Origin: SFWF01 sp045591645
Lineage (GTDB): Bacteria > Bacillota > Clostridia > Oscillospirales > Acutalibacteraceae
Direction of reading: 5' to 3'
DNA: 12,975 nucleotides
Assembly (NCBI GenBank): GCA_045591645.1
Contig: JAZNTG010000048.1
Coordinates: 1 to 12,975 of the forward strand
Below are positions 1 to 5,029 of the stretch, in pieces (the first letter of the stretch is position 1; every line of letters begins with the position of its first letter). Position numbers and translations under genes: made by a program. The notes under the pieces were generated by a model. That model was not told the origin of the DNA, did no database searches, and saw only the letters and a list, made by a program, of their open reading frames with translations.

Positions 1-16
1 TAAGCTCTGCCGACAT
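1..16 (-). CDS. Start of a CDS running off the left edge (partial)
   Basis: On the minus strand a GGAGG (22-26) sits 5 nt before an ATG at 16-14, which opens a frame reading M-S-A-E-L before the window ends. It lies 40 bp downstream of the stop of the DUF1492-like gene in the same direction, so it is probably the next gene of the same operon. In phages the gene after such a regulator is often an HNH nuclease or terminase small subunit, but five residues cannot show this. The call rests only on RBS spacing and position. Confidence 0.4.
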
Positions 17-56
17 AAGCGCCTCCAGCAAGACGTTCGGAAACGGAGTGTACCCT

Positions 57-392
57 CTACCTGTTAGCATTTGAGTCTACCTCCGACATTGATGCCACAG
101 CGCAGTTTAGCATCCGTTGTACGTGGCGCGCAGAATAGCACATACTCTCCCCTATCTGCTCGAGCGTTTCACCGTTTATGTACTTTCGGCACAGCAGTTC
201 TCTGTGATCGGAATTTTTTACAGCAGATATTTTAAGACTTATATCCTCAGCCGTTGATGTGATATTAGAAAGCAGCGGCTCTAAAAATGACTTGTCCTGA
301 GGAAAAGTTTCGATCTCCCGAATAAGCTTTTTAGCCCGAAGCATAAGCTTCTGATAGCCTGCCAGATAGTTTTTCATCTCATTTACAGTCAT
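57..392 (-). CDS. Phage-type HTH protein, DUF1492 / sigma region 4-like
   Basis: A 111-residue protein with two parts. Residues about 1-60 are a charged, helical, probably coiled-coil stretch. Residues about 64-105 have the pattern of a sigma-70 region 4 helix-turn-helix: a helix at the HRELLCRKYI segment, then TLEQIGESMCYSARHVQRM, in which YSARHVQRM is the likely recognition helix. This layout matches the DUF1492/ArpU-like family of small phage regulators, which usually lie just before terminase genes; that is family knowledge, not shown here. The ATG overlaps the end of the zinc-ribbon gene by 14 nt in another frame. A GGAGG lies 12 nt upstream inside that gene, so spacing is a little long and translation may be coupled. 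A DNA-binding late regulator or sigma-like factor is the best guess. Confidence 0.7.
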   Translation of the reverse strand: MTVNEMKNYLAGYQKLMLRAKKLIREIETFPQDKSFLEPLLSNITSTAEDISLKISAVKNSDHRELLCRKYINGETLEQIGESMCYSARHVQRMLNCAVASMSEVDSNANR

Positions 393-762
393 ACAGGTGT
401 CCGCCCTCCTTCAGTGTAAAATATTTGCCGTAGGAATAATTTGTTTTGTGCATGCGGTTGTATTCATCCACCTCTTTTATAGCGCGGTTGACATCAAAAT
501 TTTTGATGAGCTGCTGCTTCTTTTTTTCCGCTTCCTTCATAGCATTGCCTACCCTGCGGCAAGAATCGTTACAGTATTCCTCACCGTCTGTGGTGGGTGC
601 TCCACAGCAGCCGCAATAGCACTCTCGATACGACTTATAGCTTTGGCTCTTGCAAAAGGGGCATCGCTTTATCCTCTCATAGGGAGGTGAATTAAGGTCG
701 TGCTTCTCAAACACCACCTCAACGAATCTGAAGCTTTTTTCACAGTCCTGACAACGGTACAT
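379..762 (-). CDS. Double zinc-ribbon phage-type protein of unknown function
   Basis: A 127-residue protein with two cysteine clusters. Cys4/Cys7 (CQDC) with Cys34/Cys37 (CPFC) form one likely zinc ribbon. Cys50/Cys53 with Cys64/Cys68 (YCNDSC) form a second treble-clef or zinc-ribbon-like site. Residues about 72-100 are a lysine/glutamate-rich helix. The C-terminal part (N-Y-S-Y-G-K-Y) resembles small zinc-finger proteins of unknown function encoded in Firmicute prophages. It is the first gene of the minus-strand unit, directly behind the promoter at 863-891. A GGAGGA lies 8 nt before the ATG, so the start is secure. The zinc-ribbon call is visible in the sequence; DNA or RNA binding is inference. 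Confidence 0.7.
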   Translation of the reverse strand: MYRCQDCEKSFRFVEVVFEKHDLNSPPYERIKRCPFCKSQSYKSYRECYCGCCGAPTTDGEEYCNDSCRRVGNAMKEAEKKKQQLIKNFDVNRAIKEVDEYNRMHKTNYSYGKYFTLKEGGHLYDCK

Positions 763-787
763 ACTTTTGTCCTCCTTAAAGAATTTG

Positions 788-816
788 TTGACATTTACGG
801 AATTATGTAATATAAT
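788..816 (+). promoter_or_regulatory. Perfect sigma-A promoter facing right (toward the repressor gene)
   Basis: TTGACA at 788-793, a 17-nt spacer, and TATAAT at 811-816; both hexamers match consensus. Predicted start of transcription is near 823, giving a ~255 nt leader before the repressor gene at 1078. The spacer is occupied by inverted repeat O1 (795-810), so a bound repressor should block this promoter. Transcription from here runs head-on through the leftward promoter at 863-891. Confidence 0.8.
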
Positions 817-916
817 GCAGACAAACGTCGAATTAATTACGTGTTTCAGTAACCGTGTGTTGATTATATTATGGATTTACGTAACTGTCAAGGACATTTT
901 TTACTGATTTCAGTAT
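795..916. promoter_or_regulatory. Four related inverted-repeat operators (O1-O4)
   Basis: Four 16-bp sites share the plan TTAC-N8-GTAA, a half-site near TAC(G/T)(G/T)A and a 2-bp centre. O1 795-810 is TTACGGAATTATGTAA. O2 837-852 is TTACGTGTTTCAGTAA. O3 869-884 is TTATGGATTTACGTAA. O4 901-916 is TTACTGATTTCAGTAT, whose inner 14 bp are a perfect TACTGA-TT-TCAGTA repeat. Centres are 42, 32 and 32 bp apart, close to 4, 3 and 3 helical turns, so all would face the same side of the DNA. O1 and O3 fill the spacers of the two opposed promoters. The natural candidate ligand is the adjacent Cro/CI-type protein; that pairing is inference. Confidence 0.7.
863..891 (-). promoter_or_regulatory. Perfect sigma-A promoter facing left (zinc-ribbon operon)
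   Basis: Read on the minus strand: TTGACA at 891-886, a 17-nt spacer, TATAAT at 868-863; both hexamers match consensus. Predicted start is near 856, about 95 nt before the zinc-ribbon gene. The spacer coincides with inverted repeat O3 (869-884), and O4 (901-916) lies just upstream of the -35. The two promoters point at each other and their transcripts would overlap by about 30-35 nt. Confidence 0.8.
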
Positions 917-1077
917 ATGTACAATTGTTTGGACAAGTATAAATTTTTTTAAGTTTTCTTTCGACATATTTCTACTTTATTTTTAATTTTAAAGAGCTTC
1001 ATTTTTGCCACACTGCGACATAAAGCGTACACTGAATTATTTATAATAAAAATAATATTATAAGCGAGGGAGTTATT

Positions 1078-1419
1078 ATGAACGAAGTATATGAGAGAAT
1101 TGAGGCACTATGCAAAAACCGAAGTATGAATATAACCGAGATGTGCAAAACCTGCTCCATCCCGAGAGCGTCATTGACCGACTTTAAGATGGGGCGCAAC
1201 AAAACACTTTCTGCCGCGACACTCAAAAAAATTGCAGAGTATTTTTCCTGCAGCGTTGAATATCTTTTGTCGGGCACACTTATAACACCCGATAATCAAA
1301 GCCTTAAAATAGGGCTTTTCGGCGGTCTTGAGGGCGTCACCGATGAAATGGTAGACGAGGTCAAGAAGTACGCCGCATTTATAATGGAGCGTGAAAATGG
1401 AAACAAGCAGACTCTATAA
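1078..1419 (+). CDS. Cro/CI-type (XRE) helix-turn-helix repressor
   Basis: A 113-residue protein. Residues about 5-66 form a lambda-repressor-like HTH domain: I-T-E-M-C-K-T-C-S-I-P-R-A-S-L-T-D-F-K-M-G-R is the turn and recognition region, and L-K-K-I-A-E-Y-F-S-C-S-V-E-Y-L-L-S-G is the typical end of the domain. The remaining ~45 residues are a short acidic, helical tail, perhaps for dimerisation. A GAGGGAG (1066-1072) precedes the ATG. The gene overlaps the next, a metallopeptidase, by 23 nt. Repressor plus ImmA-type protease is the standard regulatory pair of Firmicute ICEs and prophages, in which the protease removes the repressor on induction. Likely autoregulated through O1-O4. A second TATAAT at 1042-1047 lacks a good -35. 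Confidence 0.88.
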   Translation: MNEVYERIEALCKNRSMNITEMCKTCSIPRASLTDFKMGRNKTLSAATLKKIAEYFSCSVEYLLSGTLITPDNQSLKIGLFGGLEGVTDEMVDEVKKYAAFIMERENGNKQTL

Positions 1420-1798
1420 AATAGCGGATGGGGCGGGTATCCGCATAGATTTTACCGATCTTCCCCATACAAAAGCATTCTGTATATGTGTCGGTGATAA
1501 AAAATATATCGCCATAGATAAGGCTGTCCGTTCAGGCTCAGCAGAGGAGCGTGTCGTGCTGGCGCACGAGCTCGGACATCTTTCTACAGACAGCCTTTAC
1601 GAGCTTGGCTCTCCCCTTTTATACCGCAGACGCTTTGAGCGCAAGGCTGACGGTTGGGCAATAAAGACCCTTATTCCCCTATCTCGGCTCCGTAGTGCAG
1701 TAAAGCAGGGATATGAGTCTATCCCCTCTCTTGCCGAACATTTTTCAGTTACCGAAGATTTTATGCAAAAGGCATTAAAATTCTACACTGAACGCTGA
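1397..1798 (+). CDS. ImmA/IrrE-type zinc metallopeptidase
   Basis: A 133-residue protein of the ImmA/IrrE (COG2856, DUF955) family. It carries the zinc site HELGH at residues 57-61, followed about 20 residues later by the ERKADGWAIKTLIP segment, which fits the family's E-x-x-A-D third-ligand motif. The frame also opens at a GTG at 1391, but GGAG at 1386-1389 touches that codon and lies 7 nt before the ATG at 1397, so the ATG is preferred. It overlaps the repressor gene by 23 nt, so the two are likely co-translated. In ICEBs1 the homologue ImmA cleaves the ImmR repressor; the same role here is inference. No clear terminator follows; the next 30 bp are only T-rich. Confidence 0.88.
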   Translation: METSRLYKIADGAGIRIDFTDLPHTKAFCICVGDKKYIAIDKAVRSGSAEERVVLAHELGHLSTDSLYELGSPLLYRRRFERKADGWAIKTLIPLSRLRSAVKQGYESIPSLAEHFSVTEDFMQKALKFYTER

Positions 1799-1831
1799 TC
1801 ACTGTTTTTGTTATTTTTTTCACAAAACCTA

Positions 1832-1860
1832 TTGCATTCGAAAAATAAATATAATATAAT
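1832..1860 (+). promoter_or_regulatory. Probable sigma-A promoter of serC
   Basis: TTGCAT at 1832-1837, a 17-nt spacer, TATAAT at 1855-1860. Predicted start is near 1867, leaving a ~50 nt leader that contains the GGGAGGG hairpin and the serC RBS. Confidence 0.65.
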
Positions 1861-1873
1861 AGATTCATATATC

Positions 1874-1892
1874 GGGAGGGCGGACCCCTCCC
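1874..1892 (+). repeat. GGGAGGG/CCCTCCC hairpin in the serC leader
   Basis: GGGAGGG (1874-1880), loop CGGAC, CCCTCCC (1886-1892): a perfect 7-bp G/C stem, followed by CCTACAAAA and then the serC RBS (GGAGG, 1903-1907). It is far richer in G/C than its AT-rich surroundings and has no T-run, so it is not a terminator. It may be an inserted intergenic repeat or a leader structure affecting serC translation. Its pyrimidine arm could also pair with the purine-rich RBS. Confidence 0.5.
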
Positions 1893-1916
1893 CTACAAAA
1901 TTGGAGGAAATCAATT

Positions 1917-3002
1917 ATGTACGACAGAATTTATAATTTTTCCGCAGGCCCTTCTATGCTGCCTGTATCGGTTCTTGAGCAGGCACGCGACGATATGATG
2001 AACTATAAGGGCTCGGGTATGAGCGTTATGGAAATGAGCCACCGCTCCAAGGTTTATGACGCTATCATCAAAGAGGCTGAGGCTCTTCTTCGTGAGGTTA
2101 TGAACATACCCGATAATTACAAGGTAATGTTTTTACAGGGCGGCGCTTCAATGCAGTTTGCCAACGTCTGCATGAACCTTATGAAGACAGGTAAGGCTGA
2201 CTACATAGTTACAGGTCAGTTCTCGGGCAAGGCTTACAAGGAAGCTCAGAAATTCGGTGACGCTCACCTTGCAGCTACTACCAAGGAAGAGAATTTCACA
2301 AGAATCCCCGAGCAGAGCGAGCTTGATCTTCGTGCGGACGCCGACTATGTTCACATCTGCTTTAACAACACTATTTTCGGTACAAAGTGGGGCTATATTC
2401 CCGAGACCGGAGACGTTCCGCTTGTAGCTGATATGTCTTCCTGCATTCTCTCCGAGCCCGTTGACGTATCAAAGTTCGGTCTTATCTATGCAGGCGCACA
2501 GAAGAACGTTGCTCCCGCAGGTCTTACCATCGTAATTGCCCGTGAGGATTTACTCCGCGAGGACCTCGAAAAGTTCGTTCCCACAATGTGCAACTATGCT
2601 ACAATGGCAGAAAACGAGTCTATGTACAACACTCCCCCCTGCTATCCCATTTACGTTTGTGGACTTGTTCTTCAGTGGATCAAGGAGCTCGGCGGACTTG
2701 AAGCAATGAAGGAGATCAACGAGAAGAAAGCAAAGATGCTTTATGACTGCCTCGCTGAATCCAAGCTCTTCTCTAACCCTGTAAAGGAAGGCAGCCGTTC
2801 TATGATGAATGTCACCTTCCGCGCAGAGGATGAAGAAATAAATGCCAAGTTTGTAAAAGAGGCTGCTGCTGCAGGCTTTGCAAACATCAAGGGTCACCGT
2901 TCTGACGGCGGTATGCGCGCATCTATCTACAACGCAATGCCGACCGAAGGCGTTGCCGCCCTTTGCGAATTTATTAAGAAATTTGAAAGCGAAAACGCAT
3001 AA
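1917..3002 (+). CDS. serC: Phosphoserine aminotransferase
   Basis: Transfers an amino group from glutamate to 3-phosphohydroxypyruvate, giving 3-phosphoserine and 2-oxoglutarate, the second step of serine synthesis; the enzyme is a cytosolic PLP enzyme. Its 361 residues match the family's usual ~360. It begins with the typical Y-N-F-S-A-G-P segment (residues 6-12). The PLP lysine is Lys196 in G-A-Q-K-N. Other SerC signatures are M-S-H-R-S (40-44), L-Q-G-G-A-S (73-78, phosphate contact) and D-M-S-S (172-175). GGAGG lies 9 nt before the ATG. The usual partner serA is not next to it: the gene has its own promoter and terminator and stands alone. Confidence 0.96.
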   Translation: MYDRIYNFSAGPSMLPVSVLEQARDDMMNYKGSGMSVMEMSHRSKVYDAIIKEAEALLREVMNIPDNYKVMFLQGGASMQFANVCMNLMKTGKADYIVTGQFSGKAYKEAQKFGDAHLAATTKEENFTRIPEQSELDLRADADYVHICFNNTIFGTKWGYIPETGDVPLVADMSSCILSEPVDVSKFGLIYAGAQKNVAPAGLTIVIAREDLLREDLEKFVPTMCNYATMAENESMYNTPPCYPIYVCGLVLQWIKELGGLEAMKEINEKKAKMLYDCLAESKLFSNPVKEGSRSMMNVTFRAEDEEINAKFVKEAAAAGFANIKGHRSDGGMRASIYNAMPTEGVAALCEFIKKFESENA

Positions 3003-3008
3003 AAAAAC

Positions 3009-3030
3009 GCACCCGAAAGGGTGCTTTTTT
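3009..3030 (+). terminator. Rho-independent terminator of serC
   Basis: GCACCC (3009-3014), GAAA loop, GGGTGC (3019-3024), then six T. It starts 7 bp after the serC stop. Confidence 0.9.
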
Positions 3031-3188
3031 AATTCAAAATTCAGAATGCAGAATGCAGAATTAATGTGTTGCCTTACGGCAACAATTATAACTACGATAC
3101 GACAACAAAAAGATTTACCTCGTATCGTAATTAAATCGTGGCGAAGCCACACCGAAATTCTGCATTCTGAACTCTGCATTCTGCATTT
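3031..3188 (+). repeat. Palindrome-rich intergenic element, copy 1
   Basis: A ~158-bp non-coding unit filling the space between the serC and prfC terminators. Its ends are degenerate inverted arrays of the motif CAGAATG/CAGAATT (left, 3041-3061) and its complement TTCTGCATT (right, 3157-3187). Inside are three palindromes. The first is GTTGCC-TTAC-GGCAAC (3068-3083). The second is a 10-bp long-range stem, TACGATACGA (3093-3102) with TCGTATCGTA (3120-3129). The third is GTGGC-GAA-GCCAC (3138-3150). A second copy lies at 4845-4997 in opposite orientation. It has the shape of a miniature, non-autonomous mobile element; no transposase is present. I do not know a family name for it. Confidence 0.75.
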
Positions 3189-3192
3189 ATTT

Positions 3193-3218
3193 AAAAAAGA
3201 CCCTTTCGGGTCTTTTTT
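3193..3218 (-). terminator. Terminator of prfC (symmetrical)
   Basis: AAAAAAGACCC (3193-3203), TTTC, GGGTCTTTTTT (3208-3218). The prfC stop codon lies at 3219-3217, inside the arm. The A/T flanks make it able to act in both directions. Confidence 0.85.
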
Positions 3219-4821
3219 AATACTCTTCAACTTGTGAAAATTCTTTCAGTACAAGGCTTGGATTTTTATCGAGTGCCCAGTTGATTTCATACTCGGCGGT
3301 GAAGAGAAGAAGGCTTCTTCCCTTTACGTCCTCGACAAGCTTTGTCGACTGCATTAAATTAAGGTCGCGAAGCTCGGAGCCGTCAGAGGTTTCGGCAAAG
3401 CGAACAAGTGAAAGAGGTGTATCAATACGGTTGTATTTTACGCCATACTCCGACTCCATTCTGGACTCTAATACCTCAAGCTGAAGCTGACCTACAACGC
3501 CGACATAAACGCGCTCCATACCGCTACCCGGTAAAAAGAACATCTGAATTGCACCCTCCTGTGCTATCTGACGGATGCCCTTGTCGAACTGCTTTCTTTT
3601 CAGAGAGTCTATCTGCTCAACGATAGAGAAGATTTCGGGCGCAAAGGTCGGAATGCCTGCATACTCTACCTTCATTCCCTTCTCGCATATCGTATCGCCT
3701 ATCGAGAAGATACCCGGGTCGAAAACACCGATGATATCGCCCGCATAGGCGGTGTCGATGACGGCTCTGTCCTGCGCCATCATCTGCTGAGGACGGGAAA
3801 GCTTTATCGCCTTTTTGCCCTGAATGTGGAAATATTCCTGTGCTCTGTCGAACTTGCCCGAGCAGATGCGCATAAAGGCAATTCTGTCGCGGTGAGCCTT
3901 GTTCATATTCGCCTGAATTTTAAAAACAAATGCCGAAAAACGCTCATCGGTGGGTTCAATCATCTCATCGCCTGACTTATGAGCGAGGGGCTCGGTAGTC
4001 ATTTTAAGAAAGTTCTCAAGAAAGGGCTCAACACCGAAATTGTTAAGAGCAGAGCCGAAAAACACGGGAGAAAGCTCTCCGCAGCGTACCTTTTCGAGGT
4101 CAAACTCATAGCCTGCGCCGTCTACCAGCTCTATCTCATCGCAAAGGTCGCGTCTTGCATACTCCCCGATAAGGCTGTCAAGCTTTTCGGTATCGTTAAT
4201 ATCACATTCGATAGCTTCTATTCTGCTTCCGCCTGCGTGAGAGTCCTCAAAAGTGAGAATTCTCTGCTTTTCACGGTCGAAAACACCCTTGAAATTAACT
4301 CCGCAGCCGATAGGCCAGTTCATAGGATAGGTGCCGATGCCAAACTCCTTTTCAAGCTCATCGAGTAGCTCGAATGAGTCCCTTGCCTCGCGGTCCATCT
4401 TATTAATAAAGGTAAAAATCGGGATATGACGCATTGCGCAGACCTTGAAAAGCTTTCTGGTCTGCGGCTCGATACCCTTTGCCGCATCGATTACCATAAC
4501 AACGCTGTCGGCGGCGGTGAGTGTACGGTAGGTGTCTTCTGAGAAGTCCTGATGTCCCGGTGTATCAAGAATGTTTATACAGTAGCCGTCATAATCGAAC
4601 TGCATTACCGAAGAGGTAATCGAAATACCCCTTTTTTTCTCAATATCCATCGAGTCGGAAACGGCGTGCTTGTCGTTCTGCTTTCCCTTAACCGAGCCCG
4701 CCGACTGAATCGCTCTGCCGTAAAGCAGAAGCTTTTCGGTAAGGGTCGTCTTACCGGCGTCAGGGTGCGAAATTATCGCAAAGGTACGACGACGGGAAAT
4801 TTCATTTTGTATAGTTGACAT
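3217..4821 (-). CDS. prfC: Peptide chain release factor 3 (RF3)
   Basis: A 534-residue translational GTPase that releases RF1/RF2 from the ribosome after peptide release. GTPase motifs: P-loop S-H-P-D-A-G-K-T-T (18-26), switch I around R-G-I-S-I-T-S-S-V (64-72), D-T-P-G-H (86-90) and N-K-M-D (140-143). Beta-barrel and C-terminal domains follow. H-P-D-A-G-K in place of the H-x-D-H-G-K of EF-G is the RF3 signature, and ~530 residues is the usual RF3 length. GGAGG lies upstream of the ATG. The gene sits alone between two inverted copies of a repeat element, with terminators on both sides; I see no convincing promoter between the pnp terminator and the start. Confidence 0.96.
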   Translation of the reverse strand: MSTIQNEISRRRTFAIISHPDAGKTTLTEKLLLYGRAIQSAGSVKGKQNDKHAVSDSMDIEKKRGISITSSVMQFDYDGYCINILDTPGHQDFSEDTYRTLTAADSVVMVIDAAKGIEPQTRKLFKVCAMRHIPIFTFINKMDREARDSFELLDELEKEFGIGTYPMNWPIGCGVNFKGVFDREKQRILTFEDSHAGGSRIEAIECDINDTEKLDSLIGEYARRDLCDEIELVDGAGYEFDLEKVRCGELSPVFFGSALNNFGVEPFLENFLKMTTEPLAHKSGDEMIEPTDERFSAFVFKIQANMNKAHRDRIAFMRICSGKFDRAQEYFHIQGKKAIKLSRPQQMMAQDRAVIDTAYAGDIIGVFDPGIFSIGDTICEKGMKVEYAGIPTFAPEIFSIVEQIDSLKRKQFDKGIRQIAQEGAIQMFFLPGSGMERVYVGVVGQLQLEVLESRMESEYGVKYNRIDTPLSLVRFAETSDGSELRDLNLMQSTKLVEDVKGRSLLLFTAEYEINWALDKNPSLVLKEFSQVEEY

Positions 4822-4844
4822 TAAATAATTACCTCCGGTAATTT

Positions 4845-4997
4845 TGAATGCAGAATTCAGAATTCATAATGCAGAATTTCGGTGTGGCTTCGCCACGAAT
4901 GTAACTACGATACGAGGTAAATATAATTGTTCTCGTATCGTAATTATTTTGTCCGAAGGACACATTAATTCTGCATTCAGCATTTTGCATTCTGCAC
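4845..4997 (-). repeat. Palindrome-rich intergenic element, copy 2 (inverted)
   Basis: The reverse-orientation partner of the element at 3031-3188. In plus-strand order it has terminal CAGAAT-type repeats (4848-4876), GTGGC-TTC-GCCAC (4884-4896), an 11-bp stem TACGATACGAG (4906-4916) with CTCGTATCGTA (4932-4942), TGTCC-GAA-GGACA (4950-4962), and terminal TTCTGCATT-type repeats (4968-4996). Element and pnp terminator (5002) nearly touch, as at copy 1. The palindrome at 4950-4962 differs in sequence from its counterpart in copy 1 but keeps pairing. The element fills almost the whole upstream region of prfC. Confidence 0.75.
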
Positions 4998-5001
4998 TTT
5001 A

Positions 5002-5027
5002 AAAAAGACCTCTTTCGAGGTCTTTTT
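5002..5027 (-). terminator. Terminator of pnp
   Basis: AAAAAGACCTC (5002-5012), TTTC, GAGGTCTTTTT (5017-5027), directly after the pnp stop codon (5032-5030). The same loop and flank style as the prfC terminator. Confidence 0.88.
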
Positions 5028-5029
5028 AA

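Noticed and set aside
397..690. Plus-strand frame opposite the zinc-ribbon gene
   Set aside because: The minus-strand protein has paired Cys motifs and a strong RBS; the plus frame has neither and is hydrophobic only by complement.
1391..1396. GTG start for the ImmA-type protease
   Set aside because: GGAG ends one base before it, too close to act as its RBS, while it is ideally spaced for the ATG at 1397.
1861..1916. Riboswitch or T-box in the serC leader
   Set aside because: The leader is only about 50 nt and holds one simple hairpin; there is no T-box specifier region or antiterminator sequence.
2550..3230. 226-codon frame antisense to serC, running into the repeat element
   Set aside because: It is a mirror of the serC codon pattern, has no RBS, and covers a terminator and repeat; no recognisable protein family.
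3031..4997. CRISPR array as an explanation for the repeated hairpins
   Set aside because: There are only two long copies in opposite orientation separated by a gene; no regular short repeats with unique spacers.
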